Below the pieces are notes generated by a model. That model ran no database searches, had not been told where the DNA came from, and saw only the letters and a list, made by a program, of their open reading frames with translations. Positions 1 to 14,000 of a stretch of 25,328 bases of DNA are shown piece by piece (the first letter of the stretch is position 1; each line of letters opens with the position of its first letter). Source of the DNA: SpSt-583 sp034434015 (GTDB taxonomy: Bacteria > Chloroflexota > Anaerolineae > Anaerolineales > UBA6663); assembly GCA_034434015.1 (NCBI GenBank), contig DAOUAB010000066.1, positions 1 through 25,328 on the forward strand, read 5' to 3'. A program made the translations under genes and the position numbers.

Positions 1-254
1 TAATGTGCTCTCTGGCGGTGATATTCGGTCTAGACACACCCGAATTGTCCGCCGGTGGGCAGGATTCCGCGAGGGGCCCTGCCCACGTTCATCGTCAGGA
101 TAAGTTAGTCAAAACTCCAACCTCTAAACTCAACAGCAAAAATCAACGAGCGCGCCCTGACCGGCATCGCTCAAACCCGGCCTACCGAACCGGTGGCGCC
201 GGTCAATTCAACCACCTATCTTGAGCCCGGGGATCCGCCAGCCGCTATCGATGT
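1..254. other. Non-coding stretch downstream of the BREX operon
   Basis: This stretch lies beyond the brxL stop codon and shows no convincing gene. An open frame on the plus strand (3-224) has no family-like sequence and no ribosome site. The region holds two inverted repeats: a perfect 9-bp pair, GTGGGCAGG at 55-63 with CCTGCCCAC at 78-86, and an 8-bp pair, TGACCGGC at 158-165 with GCCGGTCA at 198-205. Either could help end the operon transcript. Confidence 0.5.
138..205 (-). terminator. Possible terminator of the BREX operon
   Basis: Read on the minus strand, the 8-bp stem formed by 198-205 and 158-165 lies about 50 bases after the brxL stop. It encloses a weaker inner CCGG/CCGG pairing. 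A run of five T (138-142 on this strand) follows only after about 15 bases, farther than in a classic intrinsic terminator. The position is right but the structure is imperfect, so this is a weak call. Confidence 0.25.
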
Positions 255-2282
255 TCAGGCCTCCAGCGCCTTGCTGACCGCCCGATCCACGTCCCCGAAG
301 AAGACGATGTCCAGCCGCTCGACCACATCCTCTGGCAATGCGGCGACCTGACTCTTGTTAGCTAAAGGGGTGAGCGCGCGTTGCGCCCCATTCTCGGCAG
401 CAATCTGCAACGGCTCCATGACCGAGGCAGCGCCCTTGATGTTCCCCTGCACGGTGATATCCCCGAGGACAATCGTTCCGGCCAGGATACGGCGGCTGTA
501 CAGCGCCGAGATCATCGCCACATAAAAGCCGACGCCGCAAGCGCACTCCATACTCTTGCCGCTCAGGTCCACGACCTCGGCCTGAAGGTCCTTCTGTGCG
601 AGAACCGGACCTAGACCGAGCTTATCGCGCGCGCTCTGTAGGTAAGCGTAGGCACGGTTGAGCGACTCCTTGAGCGTCGGCTCAAGGCCTCCTGGTGTCC
701 GCAGTTTCCCGCTGCCAGGCGCCAGCGCGATCTCCAGTCGGAACAGGCCCACTCGGCCTTCGCCGTCCACGGCCGCGGTGTAGACAGTGCCAGGTGGAAG
801 GGGATCGGGCGAGATGAGGGCCGCCCCGCCTTGTTCTGGCACCCCAACCATGTGCTCAGAGCCGTCCTCGTTGTCCAGGTACGAGAAACTGGTCTTGTAA
901 AACTCGAATGAGCCGCGCTTCTTGAGCTGCTCTTTGACGCGCCGCCGGCCCTCCATCGCCAACTCAAGGTACTCGGTCAACTCGTCCTTGGTCCAGCCGC
1001 CATCGGGATGGAGTAGCTTGAGCAGCCCGCTAACGGTGCGCTTGATGGCCGAGGCGTCGCGGCCTTCGACATGCGAGCCAAGGTGGTGGTACTGGTCCAA
1101 GGCATCAAAGCGATTTTGCTTGCGCTGCACACGAAATGCCTCGGCCAGGTAGTCGGTGACGAAGCCGTAGCGCTGCGTCAGCAGGTCTTTGGAGGTCTTG
1201 GGCACTTCCCAACCGGGCAGGTAGAAATGCAAGCGGTCGATCACGGCCAGATCGAAGGCCTCCGGCAGCGGCTGGAACAGGTCTGTGCCGCCGCTGCGCA
1301 CCAGCGACTCCACCGGTTGGTTGAGATTGCCGATGAACACCAGCGAAGCGTCGGCCATCACCTGGGCGATCCCACGGCTGAAGCGCCCGTTGGCCATATA
1401 GTCCTTCATGATCTGGATGGTGTCGGGGTCGGTCACCCGCATGCCGCCGACTTCGTCGAAGGCGACCACGTCCCAATGGCCCACCAGGCCGACCTGGCGC
1501 CGGGCGTTGTTATAGAACAGGTTCGCGGTGCTGGCCTTCCCGCCCGAGATCAGGATGCAGTAGGGGGACATCTCGCTGAAGGCGTAGGACTTGCCCGTCC
1601 CACGCGGCCCGAGCTCGATGAAGTTGTAGTTCTTCTCGACAAATGGTATGAGCCTGACGAGCGTCAGCATCTTGAGCCGGCGGTCCATGCGCTCCGGCTC
1701 CAGGCCGAGCGTGCGGATCAGCACGTCGATCCACTCGTCGCGAGTGAACTGGGATCGGCCGTCGATGAACTCCTGCTCGTCAAAGCGCGCCAGTTGGATC
1801 GGCTTCAGGTCCGCGATGTGGAAGGGGCTGTCCTGTTTCCCCTCGGGCTGGCGAAACTCGACCTCGACAATGGCCCAGATCCCGCCCTCGAGCAGGCGGT
1901 CGTAGCGCCGGTAGAAATCCTCCGCGATGTGGATCCGGCTGTAACTGAAGTTGTCCATGGCCGCCCAATACTTGGTCTCGCTGGCCAGGAAGCGCACTTC
2001 AACGCGGTCGATAAAGCGATGGCGGCCCCGCTGCTCGACCATGGACTGGGCTTTGTTGGCCTCATCGTGCCGGAAGTAGTTGGCGCGCAGGGTGTCCTTG
2101 ACGGCGGCGATGCCCAACTGGATCTCCACAGGATCGTCCGAGGCGCAGTACTTACCCAGCAAGTACTCCAACACATAGGAGGGGACGTTCTCGCCGCCGC
2201 GGATCTGATGGAGCAGGTCCTTGCGCACCACCTTGCCAGGAAATATCCGGTGCAGTTTCTGATCCAGAGTCTCTTCTGACAT
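255..2282 (-). CDS. brxL: BrxL, BREX AAA+ protein with Lon-protease-like C-terminus
   Basis: A 675-residue protein of the BrxL family. Family members form AAA+ rings that bind DNA and are needed for phage exclusion in type 1 and type 4 BREX. Visible parts are an N-terminal region (about 1-200), Walker A GPRGTGKS (225-232), Walker B with D276-E277, a sensor-like FIGNLNQ (316-322), a likely arginine finger at R350, and a Lon-like C-terminal domain (about 490-675). Aligned to Lon without gaps around GDIT (607-610), the catalytic serine position is C582 and the catalytic lysine is M622, so peptidase activity is unlikely. The start is supported by AAGGG a few bases upstream and by lying 7 bases after the pglZ stop. 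It is the last gene of the operon. Confidence 0.93.
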   Translation of the reverse strand: MSEETLDQKLHRIFPGKVVRKDLLHQIRGGENVPSYVLEYLLGKYCASDDPVEIQLGIAAVKDTLRANYFRHDEANKAQSMVEQRGRHRFIDRVEVRFLASETKYWAAMDNFSYSRIHIAEDFYRRYDRLLEGGIWAIVEVEFRQPEGKQDSPFHIADLKPIQLARFDEQEFIDGRSQFTRDEWIDVLIRTLGLEPERMDRRLKMLTLVRLIPFVEKNYNFIELGPRGTGKSYAFSEMSPYCILISGGKASTANLFYNNARRQVGLVGHWDVVAFDEVGGMRVTDPDTIQIMKDYMANGRFSRGIAQVMADASLVFIGNLNQPVESLVRSGGTDLFQPLPEAFDLAVIDRLHFYLPGWEVPKTSKDLLTQRYGFVTDYLAEAFRVQRKQNRFDALDQYHHLGSHVEGRDASAIKRTVSGLLKLLHPDGGWTKDELTEYLELAMEGRRRVKEQLKKRGSFEFYKTSFSYLDNEDGSEHMVGVPEQGGAALISPDPLPPGTVYTAAVDGEGRVGLFRLEIALAPGSGKLRTPGGLEPTLKESLNRAYAYLQSARDKLGLGPVLAQKDLQAEVVDLSGKSMECACGVGFYVAMISALYSRRILAGTIVLGDITVQGNIKGAASVMEPLQIAAENGAQRALTPLANKSQVAALPEDVVERLDIVFFGDVDRAVSKALEA

Positions 2283-2289
2283 ACGCCCT

Positions 2290-4812
2290 TCAGTCCAGCA
2301 CCCCGTTCTTGAGCTTCAACCTGGCCCAGATGACGCCGGAGCCGGGATCGACGGCCCGGATTTCGATGGCTTCGCCCGTGAAGCCCGGCTCGATCAGCAG
2401 CGGCACATCGGTCTCCGTGTTCGGGGCCAACGTGACCTCATGGGTGTCCTCGTCGCGGACCGCGCAGTCGGCGGCCTCGCCCACCGGGCCGCGCTTCGCG
2501 TCGGCCGTGTCATAGGCCTCTAACCGGATGCGCAGCGGCTCGTTGAGCATAGACAGGTAATGTAGCTTCAGCCCGATAACCTGGCTGGTGAACCGGTTGC
2601 GGGGGTAGCGGATCTCGATCTGCTGCTGGCGCCCAGCGCCCTCCGGTTTGCCTTTGGCCTGGAGCTCGATGACGGGCACGATGCACTCCGGGAGGCTCAG
2701 GCCTTCATGAAAGTAGACGGCGTCGGCGGCATAGACCCCGAAGCCGGAGGGGATGACATACTCAGCTGCATCGGTCTGGATGCCCAGGTGGCCAGGCTTG
2801 AAGACCAGGGTCCCAGCCCTTTCCTTGACCCCGGAGCCGACCTTCACCCGCCGTTTGCTCAAGAGCCATTGGCCTTCCGGCGCCTGAACGGCATCGCCGG
2901 CGGGCACCTCCGGCAGCAGCACGTGACCATGGTCGGCAGCGAACACGATGGTACCGAAACCCAACCGCACAAGCTGGGCCGCCGCCCGCTTGAGATCGCC
3001 GAGGAGTCCGCTCATGTGCTTGCGAGCCTGGCGCGAGTTGACGCCCTCGCCCAACTCGTCTATATCCGGAACCCTGAGTACCAGCAGGTCGTGGGCCGCC
3101 AGCTCGGCGCGCTTCTTATCGCGAGCATCCAGCCAGTCGCTCAGGGTGACATGAGCGAAACGGTCGCCGTAGCGCTCAGCCAGCAGCGCCATGCGGTCAT
3201 CCGAGGTCTTCAGCGGGCGATCACCCAGATGCGGAATGAGCTGATCGCCGACGGTGCGCACCGACAAGGCGCCGTCTGCCCCCGGCAAGAGCGCCGCCAT
3301 GCCGTTGACGGTGACCGTGGGCAGGGCGGCCGCAGCGGGGCGCAGCCCCAGGTCGCCCAGAGGCTTCAGCTCCTCGGCCAGGGCCCGGCCCATCTCGTAG
3401 CGCAGGGAGTCGGCCAGGACATAGGCCACCTTTGTGCGCCGTTCGAGCAGGGGGGCCACGTAACGGTCGAACACCTGGGTCTGGCGCAGGATGCCCTCGG
3501 GCGGCCAGCCCTCTTCCTCAGCTCGTTTGAGCAGCCTGGTCTGCATCCGCAGGCTGGCATCCCGGTAACGGCGGCGCGCCAGCTCCACCACGGACTGGAT
3601 CTCATCGCACTCCACGCAGTCCGTCCAGCTCTGCTCCATCAGGCGTTGATGCCGGTCGAGGTCGCTCCAGCCGTCGGCCCGGGTGTAGGCCTCCACCAGG
3701 CCGGCCAGCTTGAGGCTGGTCGTCTTCACCTGCTCGACGCGGATGGCCGCCGCCAGCAGGTCCAGGCAGCGCTCCGCCGCCTGCCAGACCTGCGCCCGCT
3801 CCGGCTGGTGGCGCCACACTGACCGGCGCCGGCCGTCGAGGATCGAGCGGGCCTGGAGGAGGTCATTGGCCTGCACGGCAGCCGTCAGGGCAGCCAGGTA
3901 CTGGCGCTCTTCAAAGGCGAAGGTGTCCCGAACGCCTAAGCGAGCGTGACCCTGGAAGTGCTCGCGCAGGCGGAATTCCTGCTCGACCCGGTTGGCCAGA
4001 GCGATATAAGCCTCGCGCCACTCGTCGCTGTCCCGCAGGCGCTCACAGATGGCAAACACGCGCTCGCGGTGCGGCGGTTCTGCCCGACCGACAATCGCCA
4101 GGGCGTCCGGCCAGGGATCAGGGAGGTCAAATGCCAGCTCGCTGAGCAGGACATACTCCCCGAGACGCCCGACGATCGCCGGCCACGCCCGGGCCTTTGA
4201 AGGTGGCACGAACCCGATCTCGCCCTTTAGAAGGCGCAGGAACTCCTGCCGGGCGCCGGGCACCGCCTCAACTTTGGCCTGGGCCGGCTCGGAGCCGAGC
4301 AGGAGGGCGCAGGCCTCCACAGCGGACTGGGTGCCGAGCGCCTGCTCCACCAGCGGATAGGTGCTCTCCAGCCGGAGCTGGTCCAGGACGTCCAGCGCCG
4401 GCCTCCCTGACGCGAACAGGACGTCGATCCGCTCGACCAGGTCGGGCATGGCGGCGTGCGCCAGCGACTGCAGCTGCTCATTCTCACTCTCGCCGAAGAC
4501 GGCGCCGGCGGCGGCGAACAGCTCAAACGGGTCCTGAGTGCGGGCCTCGGGCGCCAGGCGCGGGCGCGGCACATAAATGAGCAGGGTGGCGCCGGCGTTC
4601 GGCAGGCCGGGCTCGTTCAGCTCGCGGTAGACGGCCTCCGCTTCGTGTCGGGCGGCCAGGAGAGATGTCTCGGCCAGGACGACGCGGCAGTTGGGCGCCT
4701 GGAACTGGCGGACGAAATCGCCGAAGGCGCGCTCGCCGTCGTACCAGACCAGGATCCGGCTGGCGTTAAGCCGCTCGATCAGATGCCGCTGCAGATAATG
4801 GTTTAGTCGCAT
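2290..4812 (-). CDS. pglZ: PglZ, BREX alkaline-phosphatase-superfamily protein
   Basis: An 840-residue BREX PglZ. PglZ proteins belong to the alkaline phosphatase superfamily, are essential in every BREX type, and some members show nuclease activity in vitro. The N-terminal 450 residues are the helical, BREX-specific part. The PglZ fold follows: a metal-site aspartate at D468 (LADSL), a nucleophile-like threonine in LPTVT (T499 or T501), and D627-H628 in FAADHGH. A beta-rich tail fills about 670-840. All expected metal ligands of the fold are present, so it looks active. It is followed by brxL after 7 bases. The 112-base gap upstream carries a hairpin and a -10-like box. The ATG at 4810-4812 fits the family N-terminus, but no clear Shine-Dalgarno site precedes it. 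Confidence 0.94.
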   Translation of the reverse strand: MRLNHYLQRHLIERLNASRILVWYDGERAFGDFVRQFQAPNCRVVLAETSLLAARHEAEAVYRELNEPGLPNAGATLLIYVPRPRLAPEARTQDPFELFAAAGAVFGESENEQLQSLAHAAMPDLVERIDVLFASGRPALDVLDQLRLESTYPLVEQALGTQSAVEACALLLGSEPAQAKVEAVPGARQEFLRLLKGEIGFVPPSKARAWPAIVGRLGEYVLLSELAFDLPDPWPDALAIVGRAEPPHRERVFAICERLRDSDEWREAYIALANRVEQEFRLREHFQGHARLGVRDTFAFEERQYLAALTAAVQANDLLQARSILDGRRRSVWRHQPERAQVWQAAERCLDLLAAAIRVEQVKTTSLKLAGLVEAYTRADGWSDLDRHQRLMEQSWTDCVECDEIQSVVELARRRYRDASLRMQTRLLKRAEEEGWPPEGILRQTQVFDRYVAPLLERRTKVAYVLADSLRYEMGRALAEELKPLGDLGLRPAAAALPTVTVNGMAALLPGADGALSVRTVGDQLIPHLGDRPLKTSDDRMALLAERYGDRFAHVTLSDWLDARDKKRAELAAHDLLVLRVPDIDELGEGVNSRQARKHMSGLLGDLKRAAAQLVRLGFGTIVFAADHGHVLLPEVPAGDAVQAPEGQWLLSKRRVKVGSGVKERAGTLVFKPGHLGIQTDAAEYVIPSGFGVYAADAVYFHEGLSLPECIVPVIELQAKGKPEGAGRQQQIEIRYPRNRFTSQVIGLKLHYLSMLNEPLRIRLEAYDTADAKRGPVGEAADCAVRDEDTHEVTLAPNTETDVPLLIEPGFTGEAIEIRAVDPGSGVIWARLKLKNGVLD

Positions 4813-4849
4813 GAGATAGTGACTGATGTTTGCCCTGTCATCGCGCCCA

Positions 4850-4855
4850 AGTATA
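4850..4855 (-). promoter_or_regulatory. -10-like box ahead of pglZ
   Basis: On the minus strand TATACT lies about 38 bases upstream of the pglZ start, in the right place for a promoter giving a leader of about 30 bases. The matching -35 position has no good TTGACA-like sequence. If active, it would let pglZ and brxL be made apart from the front of the operon. Confidence 0.3.
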
Positions 4856-4866
4856 GGCCAAATCGC

Positions 4867-4899
4867 TCCCCGCCTACAGCCGGCCGAATGGGGCGGGGA
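4867..4899 (-). terminator. Strong inverted repeat between the secreted gene and pglZ
   Basis: A perfect 8-bp inverted repeat, TCCCCGCC at 4867-4874 and GGCGGGGA at 4892-4899, with a 17-base loop. On the minus strand it begins about 25 bases after the stop of the secreted gene. It is followed by only three T in a row, so it may be a partial terminator or an mRNA-stabilising structure. It sits just upstream of the -10-like box of pglZ. Confidence 0.35.
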
Positions 4900-4924
4900 A
4901 CCTGTCGAGTGAATCAGGCATCGC

Positions 4925-6589
4925 CTATCGCTTTCCGATACGCCGTCTGCCGATCGTGACTACAAGCCAGGCGAACACCGGCAGAGGCGCAACGCCAAAC
5001 AGTGAGCGACAAATATCGTTCAGCCGGTCCTCAATATACTTGATGATCAATTGTTCGATATTGGCCTTCTGTTCCTCGATCCACTGCTGTATCTGGCGCT
5101 CAAGTTTCTCTTTTTCCTTCGCCAGTTGCTCGGGCAAGACGACAAGCTGAATGGTGACGGCGTCGCCGGGGAAGCGGACCTCGCCCTGCGCCATCCGCCA
5201 GCGCGTCTGTTTGACGCCCCAACCGCTAATCGGGTCGGTCGTCCACTCCAGCGTCACGGTCTCGCCGGGCGCCACATCACGCGGCAGAGGCCGTGACGAG
5301 CCAGCGCCCAAGGGGTTCTCCTCATTGAGCAATGCATACTCTCCCGCCTTCCATGTGTCCGCGCCGATGTTTTCCAGGGTTACCCTGATGGTAAACGACT
5401 CTTTTTCGATCCCCACGACCCACTGGCTCTGCTCGACCACCTTGGCCGCGTGCAGGGAATAGACGAGCAGGGCGTTGGCGACTTTTCGGTTATCCGAACT
5501 AGGGAAGACGACCTCGCCGTCATACCAGAGCTGGGAGGACCCGCCGCCGTCCAGCTTCAAGGCGTTCTCAACATCGAAGATTTCGAATGCGCTCTGGACC
5601 TCGTCGGGCAAGCCGACGACCCAGATCAGTTTGTTGTCGCCTGTAATGCCAATGGCTGTCCAGGTCCTCGTTTCCCACCCGCCCGAGTTATAGAAACACT
5701 CACCGTTGATAACGTCGGCGTCGGACGCGCAGGTCAGGTAACGTGGATGGTCTCGGCCGCGGCGCCACTCCCAGACGCTGTCGAACACGATCTGCGGCCC
5801 GCCGCCAACAGCATTGTAGTAACGGCCAGTGTCCGGCTTAGGATCGTTCGTCGTCTGCCGAATGATCTCGGCCAGGACGGGGCCGGAGACAGACGGGTCG
5901 TCCAGGAAGGTTCTTCCCAGCACGAGCGCGGCCCGATTGTTGTTGGGGGGAGGTTCCAAAAACGTGCCGTTCTTAATGGTCAGGCCTTCAGCGCCGTGGC
6001 CTGAGCCAAAGTAATCGGCGTTGATGGCCGCGGCTACTCCAATGTGGCGCTCCGCCATCTCTTCGACCGAGGCCCGCGCGGTGCCTTCACGATTCGGAGG
6101 CGTTCCGGCGGTGGCCATTTCCGTCTGGAAGCGGATATGCGGGCTGGCCAGGTCGATCACCACGACCTGGGTCTTGCGGTCGGGGCGGAGGCAGTGCGAC
6201 ACGCCGGCCATGGCCCTTCCCGCTGGGGCGCACGAGGGGCTGGTTACGCCTGAGCCGGAGTCGTTGGTCGTGGCGCCCTCGACCGAGCCCGCCGGCCGCA
6301 GGAAGTCGGCGGCCGCCCAGCCACGGCCAGGGGCGCCCTCCAGCTCCCACCAGGTATAGCCGTCAGCGGTTTGCGGCCCTCCGACGACAGTCATGAGCGT
6401 GCCGTCCGGCAGTTTGGCCACGATGGGGCTGGAGGTGCCCGGCCCCTGGCGCAGGTTCAGGACGGAGCCGTTCGTGGCCACTTCCACGGTCTGCCCGACG
6501 GCGATCGGCCCTTGCGCCCGGACCGCCTGGCTGTTCGCCAGCAGGAGAAACAGACTAAACCCGACCAGTTGTAAGAGAAGACGACGCAT
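4925..6589 (-). CDS. Secreted SH3b / phosphodiester glycosidase (NAGPA-like) protein
   Basis: A 554-residue exported protein. In order: a signal peptide (basic start, hydrophobic core, cleavage probably near AQG at about 26); a bacterial SH3b domain (about 30-95, with LNLRQGPG typical of this fold); a phosphodiester glycosidase domain of the NAGPA type (about 125-380, including LDGGGSSQLWYDG near 345-357); an Ig-like NBR1-type domain (about 390-485); a charged coiled-coil (about 487-520); and a short hydrophobic segment with a basic tail (about 530-554) that may anchor it. Relatives act on sugar phosphodiesters outside the cell, and SH3b domains often bind the wall. It has a strong ribosome site (AGAGGGG) and lies 51 bases after pglX. 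Such a protein is not a BREX component I know. Its domain call is firm; its role in this operon is unknown. Confidence 0.85.
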   Translation of the reverse strand: MRRLLLQLVGFSLFLLLANSQAVRAQGPIAVGQTVEVATNGSVLNLRQGPGTSSPIVAKLPDGTLMTVVGGPQTADGYTWWELEGAPGRGWAAADFLRPAGSVEGATTNDSGSGVTSPSCAPAGRAMAGVSHCLRPDRKTQVVVIDLASPHIRFQTEMATAGTPPNREGTARASVEEMAERHIGVAAAINADYFGSGHGAEGLTIKNGTFLEPPPNNNRAALVLGRTFLDDPSVSGPVLAEIIRQTTNDPKPDTGRYYNAVGGGPQIVFDSVWEWRRGRDHPRYLTCASDADVINGECFYNSGGWETRTWTAIGITGDNKLIWVVGLPDEVQSAFEIFDVENALKLDGGGSSQLWYDGEVVFPSSDNRKVANALLVYSLHAAKVVEQSQWVVGIEKESFTIRVTLENIGADTWKAGEYALLNEENPLGAGSSRPLPRDVAPGETVTLEWTTDPISGWGVKQTRWRMAQGEVRFPGDAVTIQLVVLPEQLAKEKEKLERQIQQWIEEQKANIEQLIIKYIEDRLNDICRSLFGVAPLPVFAWLVVTIGRRRIGKR

Positions 6590-6640
6590 CGCACACCCCT
6601 CTCTGCGTCAAAGCCGGCAAATGGAAGGTGCGCGCCGACT

Positions 6641-11008
<4,368 letters not shown>

Positions 11009-11011
11009 GGA

Positions 11012-14000
11012 TCACTCCAGCCGGATGTGCTTGTTGGCTTTGAGCAGAGCGCGCAGCCGCAGGCGCAGGCCGCGGAGCCATTCCTCCAATTCAGCTTCCG
11101 ACGTGATCAGGCCGGAAGGCGCCACCTCGGCCCAGGCGATGTGTTGGACCTCGGGCTCAACCTGGACATCAATTGGTGGCGGCGTTGGCCGGCGGGCCTC
11201 AATCTCGGCTTCCAGAGTCTTCTGAAGCTGGGCCAGCCCGCTCCGGCGCACCAGCAAGGTCTTCAGGTCAGTCACTGGGTCGCCGTTGCTGGCCTGGAGC
11301 GGCAGCGTGGCCTGCAGGCGGCGCATGATGGCGTCCCGATCCTCGTCTGCCAGCAGCACCCAATCCGGATGCGCCTCGAGCGAGGCCGCGACAAGACGCA
11401 GCCCTTCTTCGACCTCGCGGCGCACCTCGGCGTAGCGGGCCTGGGCGCGCTCGCGGACGGCACGGGTCAGGGCGCGCACGTCGGCCAGGCGCTCGAAGAA
11501 CCGCTCGGAGCGCAGGGCGTCCGCCAGCGCCTCCTGGTCGGCTTCCGGCAGCAGTTGCGCGCCCTCGCCGGGGAACAACTGCTCCAGGTCAGCCAGCGCC
11601 TCCCGCAGGCGGCCGGCCGCGCGCACGTCGTCCTCGGCCCGGTCCGCGAAGGCCCGGACCACGGCCTGCGCCCAGCGGCTGTCCTCCACCACCGGGGTCT
11701 CTTTGGCCCCAAAGACCGCCGGCGCGTTGGTGGCATCGCCGATCAGGGCGCCGGTCAGGGCCTCCATTAGGTCCCGCGCGCGGCCCTCGCCGGCCAGGCC
11801 CAGCAGGCGGAGCTTATCGGGCAGGGACGCGGCCTGCTCCAGCAATCCGGGCACATGGCGGCGCGCCGCCTGGCTGATGGCGTTCTCCAGCGGCATCACG
11901 CTCTCGCCGAAAAGCGCCTCCAGCCGCTGGGCGGCGCGGTCCAGGGCATCCAGATCGGGCGGCGCATCGCGCAGGGCCACGCCGATCTTGTTGAAGGTCA
12001 GCGTGCTCTTACAGGCCTCGGCCGCCCTGGGGCCGGCCACTTTGAGCACGCCGTCCGGGGTGTGAAACTCCACCTTGCCGGCGATCAGCAGCGCCGCGAA
12101 CAGGTAGCGCACCGTGTCCTTGGACCAGCCGTAGGGCGGGCCGGCGTAGAGGTCCTGAACGGTGTTGCCCTGGAGGCGCCCGCCGCCGGCCTCCTCCAAT
12201 TTGCCCTGGAAGGAGCGCAGCACCTCGGCTAGGGCCGGATGGTTGACGTCCACGCGGGTGGCGCCGCCCTGTTTAGCCACCAGGCGCAGGGGGTCGTGCT
12301 CGGCCGGCATCCGTTCCAGCTTCTCGACACCCAGGAAGCGGGCCGCCAGGTCTGTGCTGGCGCGCAGCGGCGCCAGGTGGTAATACTGGAAGACCTCGCG
12401 CGCCGCGCGGCTGAGCATCTCGCGGGCCGCGGCCTCGATCGTCTCGCCCAGCTCGGCGGCGGGAACCGGCCGGCCGCGGAAGACGAGCGTGCCCGCCAGG
12501 AGCGCCTGGCGCAGCAGCTTCTCCACTTCCTCCCGGCCGCGCTCGGCCTGCTTCAGCTCGGCGCGCTGGAACTGGACTTCGTCCCGGTCCGCCGTGCGTT
12601 CATCTACCAGCCGGGCCGCCTGCTCGGATTTGTAGATCTCGGGCAGCAGCTCTTCCACGATATCGCTGGAGCGCGCCAGCCAGGCGATGGCATTGCGCCA
12701 TTCCGTTTGGGCCGCGGTCTCGGTGAGCAGCGCGGTGCGGCGTGTTTCCCAAGCGCCGCCGTCGGCCCACTCCAGCCGGAAGGTGATGTCCTCGCTATCT
12801 CCCACAATCCACTGCTTGCCCAGGCGCACGCCGGCCCGGACGTCCTTGGCGTTTTCCAGCCGAGCGCCTGGCTGAGGGGCGAAGATGTTCCGGGCCAGGA
12901 TCTCGTTGCGGATGCGGGCCGTGTCGCCGGAGGTCACGTTCAGGGCGTTGCGCTTCTGCTGGAGCGGGCGCACTTTGTCGGAGAGGAAGACATAGCCGCC
13001 GGCCTTGGGGTCCTCCACCAAGCCGATCTCTTTCTCGGCCACGAGCGCGCGCAGGGTCTCCTGCACTTCGGGCAGGAGGCCAGGGCTGGCTATCTGCGGG
13101 TAAAGCAGGGCGGCGATGTTCTCGGCCGTGCACGGGAAGCCCTCAATCGGCTGCAGGGCGGCCACGGTCTTGGCCACGCGCACGGCCAGCGGCCGGTCGC
13201 CAAAGATTTGCGCCACGCGGTCCACGGCCATCACGGCGTGCGGCAGGACCTTCAGCAGGTCGGCGCGCAACGTGTCGTAGAAATCGTCGGCGCAGGCCAG
13301 CGCGCCAATTTCCCGGTCAGCCAGCAGGGGTTTGGCCGGCTGGGTGCCCACGGCGCGCAGCTTGTTCACGTCCACCAGCACATCCTGGATGACCTTGATC
13401 GCCGAGCGCAGGCCGATGCCGCCGGTAGAACGCGCCAGGGTCCGGATCAGCTCCAGCAGCAGGTCAAAGTGCTGGGGCAGCACCGGGTAGAAGCGCGCAA
13501 AGGTATCCGCGTCCGGGTCGGCTTTGTAGAGGGACGTCCCGCTCAGGCGGGTGTGCGTGATCAGCGCCTGTCCGCCCGCTTTGAACAACGCTTTGAGCTG
13601 CGCCTCGCCCTCAGGGGTCTTGGTGAGCAGGCGCCGGTAGGTGATCTCCTTGATATCGCGCGCATCCAGCTCGATCGTAATCGGGAAGCGTGCCTGCAGC
13701 TTATTCAGTTCGCCGGAGTTGTACTGCGCCCGGGTCACGATCTCGGCCAGGGTCTGCTGGCCGGTGGCCATCACCCAGACCCGGCCCTGGCCCAACTCCT
13801 TGAAATCGCGCACCAGGCCGTCCAGGTTGAGGATGAGTTCGCCGCGCGGGGCCACGTATTGGCCAGCCTCGTCGATCAGGAAGATGACGTTCTGCTTCCC
13901 GGTCTTGTTGCGGATGAGCTCGATCATTTCCTGCGCACGGTGGCGCAGGTTGGCGGCCTCGTCGAACCTCAGCCGGCTGAAGCTTTCCGGTGTGGGGAAG

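Noticed and set aside
3..224. 73-residue open frame at the left end
   Set aside because: No ribosome site, no recognisable family, and the sequence reads as intergenic.
225..236. CCCGGGGATCC resembling a cloning-vector polylinker
   Set aside because: Only about 11 bases match; the flanks do not continue as a vector, so chance in GC-rich DNA is the simpler reading.
1071..2279. Long open frame on the plus strand opposite brxL, and similar long frames opposite brxC, pglZ and pglX
   Set aside because: They are mirror frames of high-GC genes; the products are rich in H, Q, G and R and show no known domain, while the minus-strand products have clear motifs.
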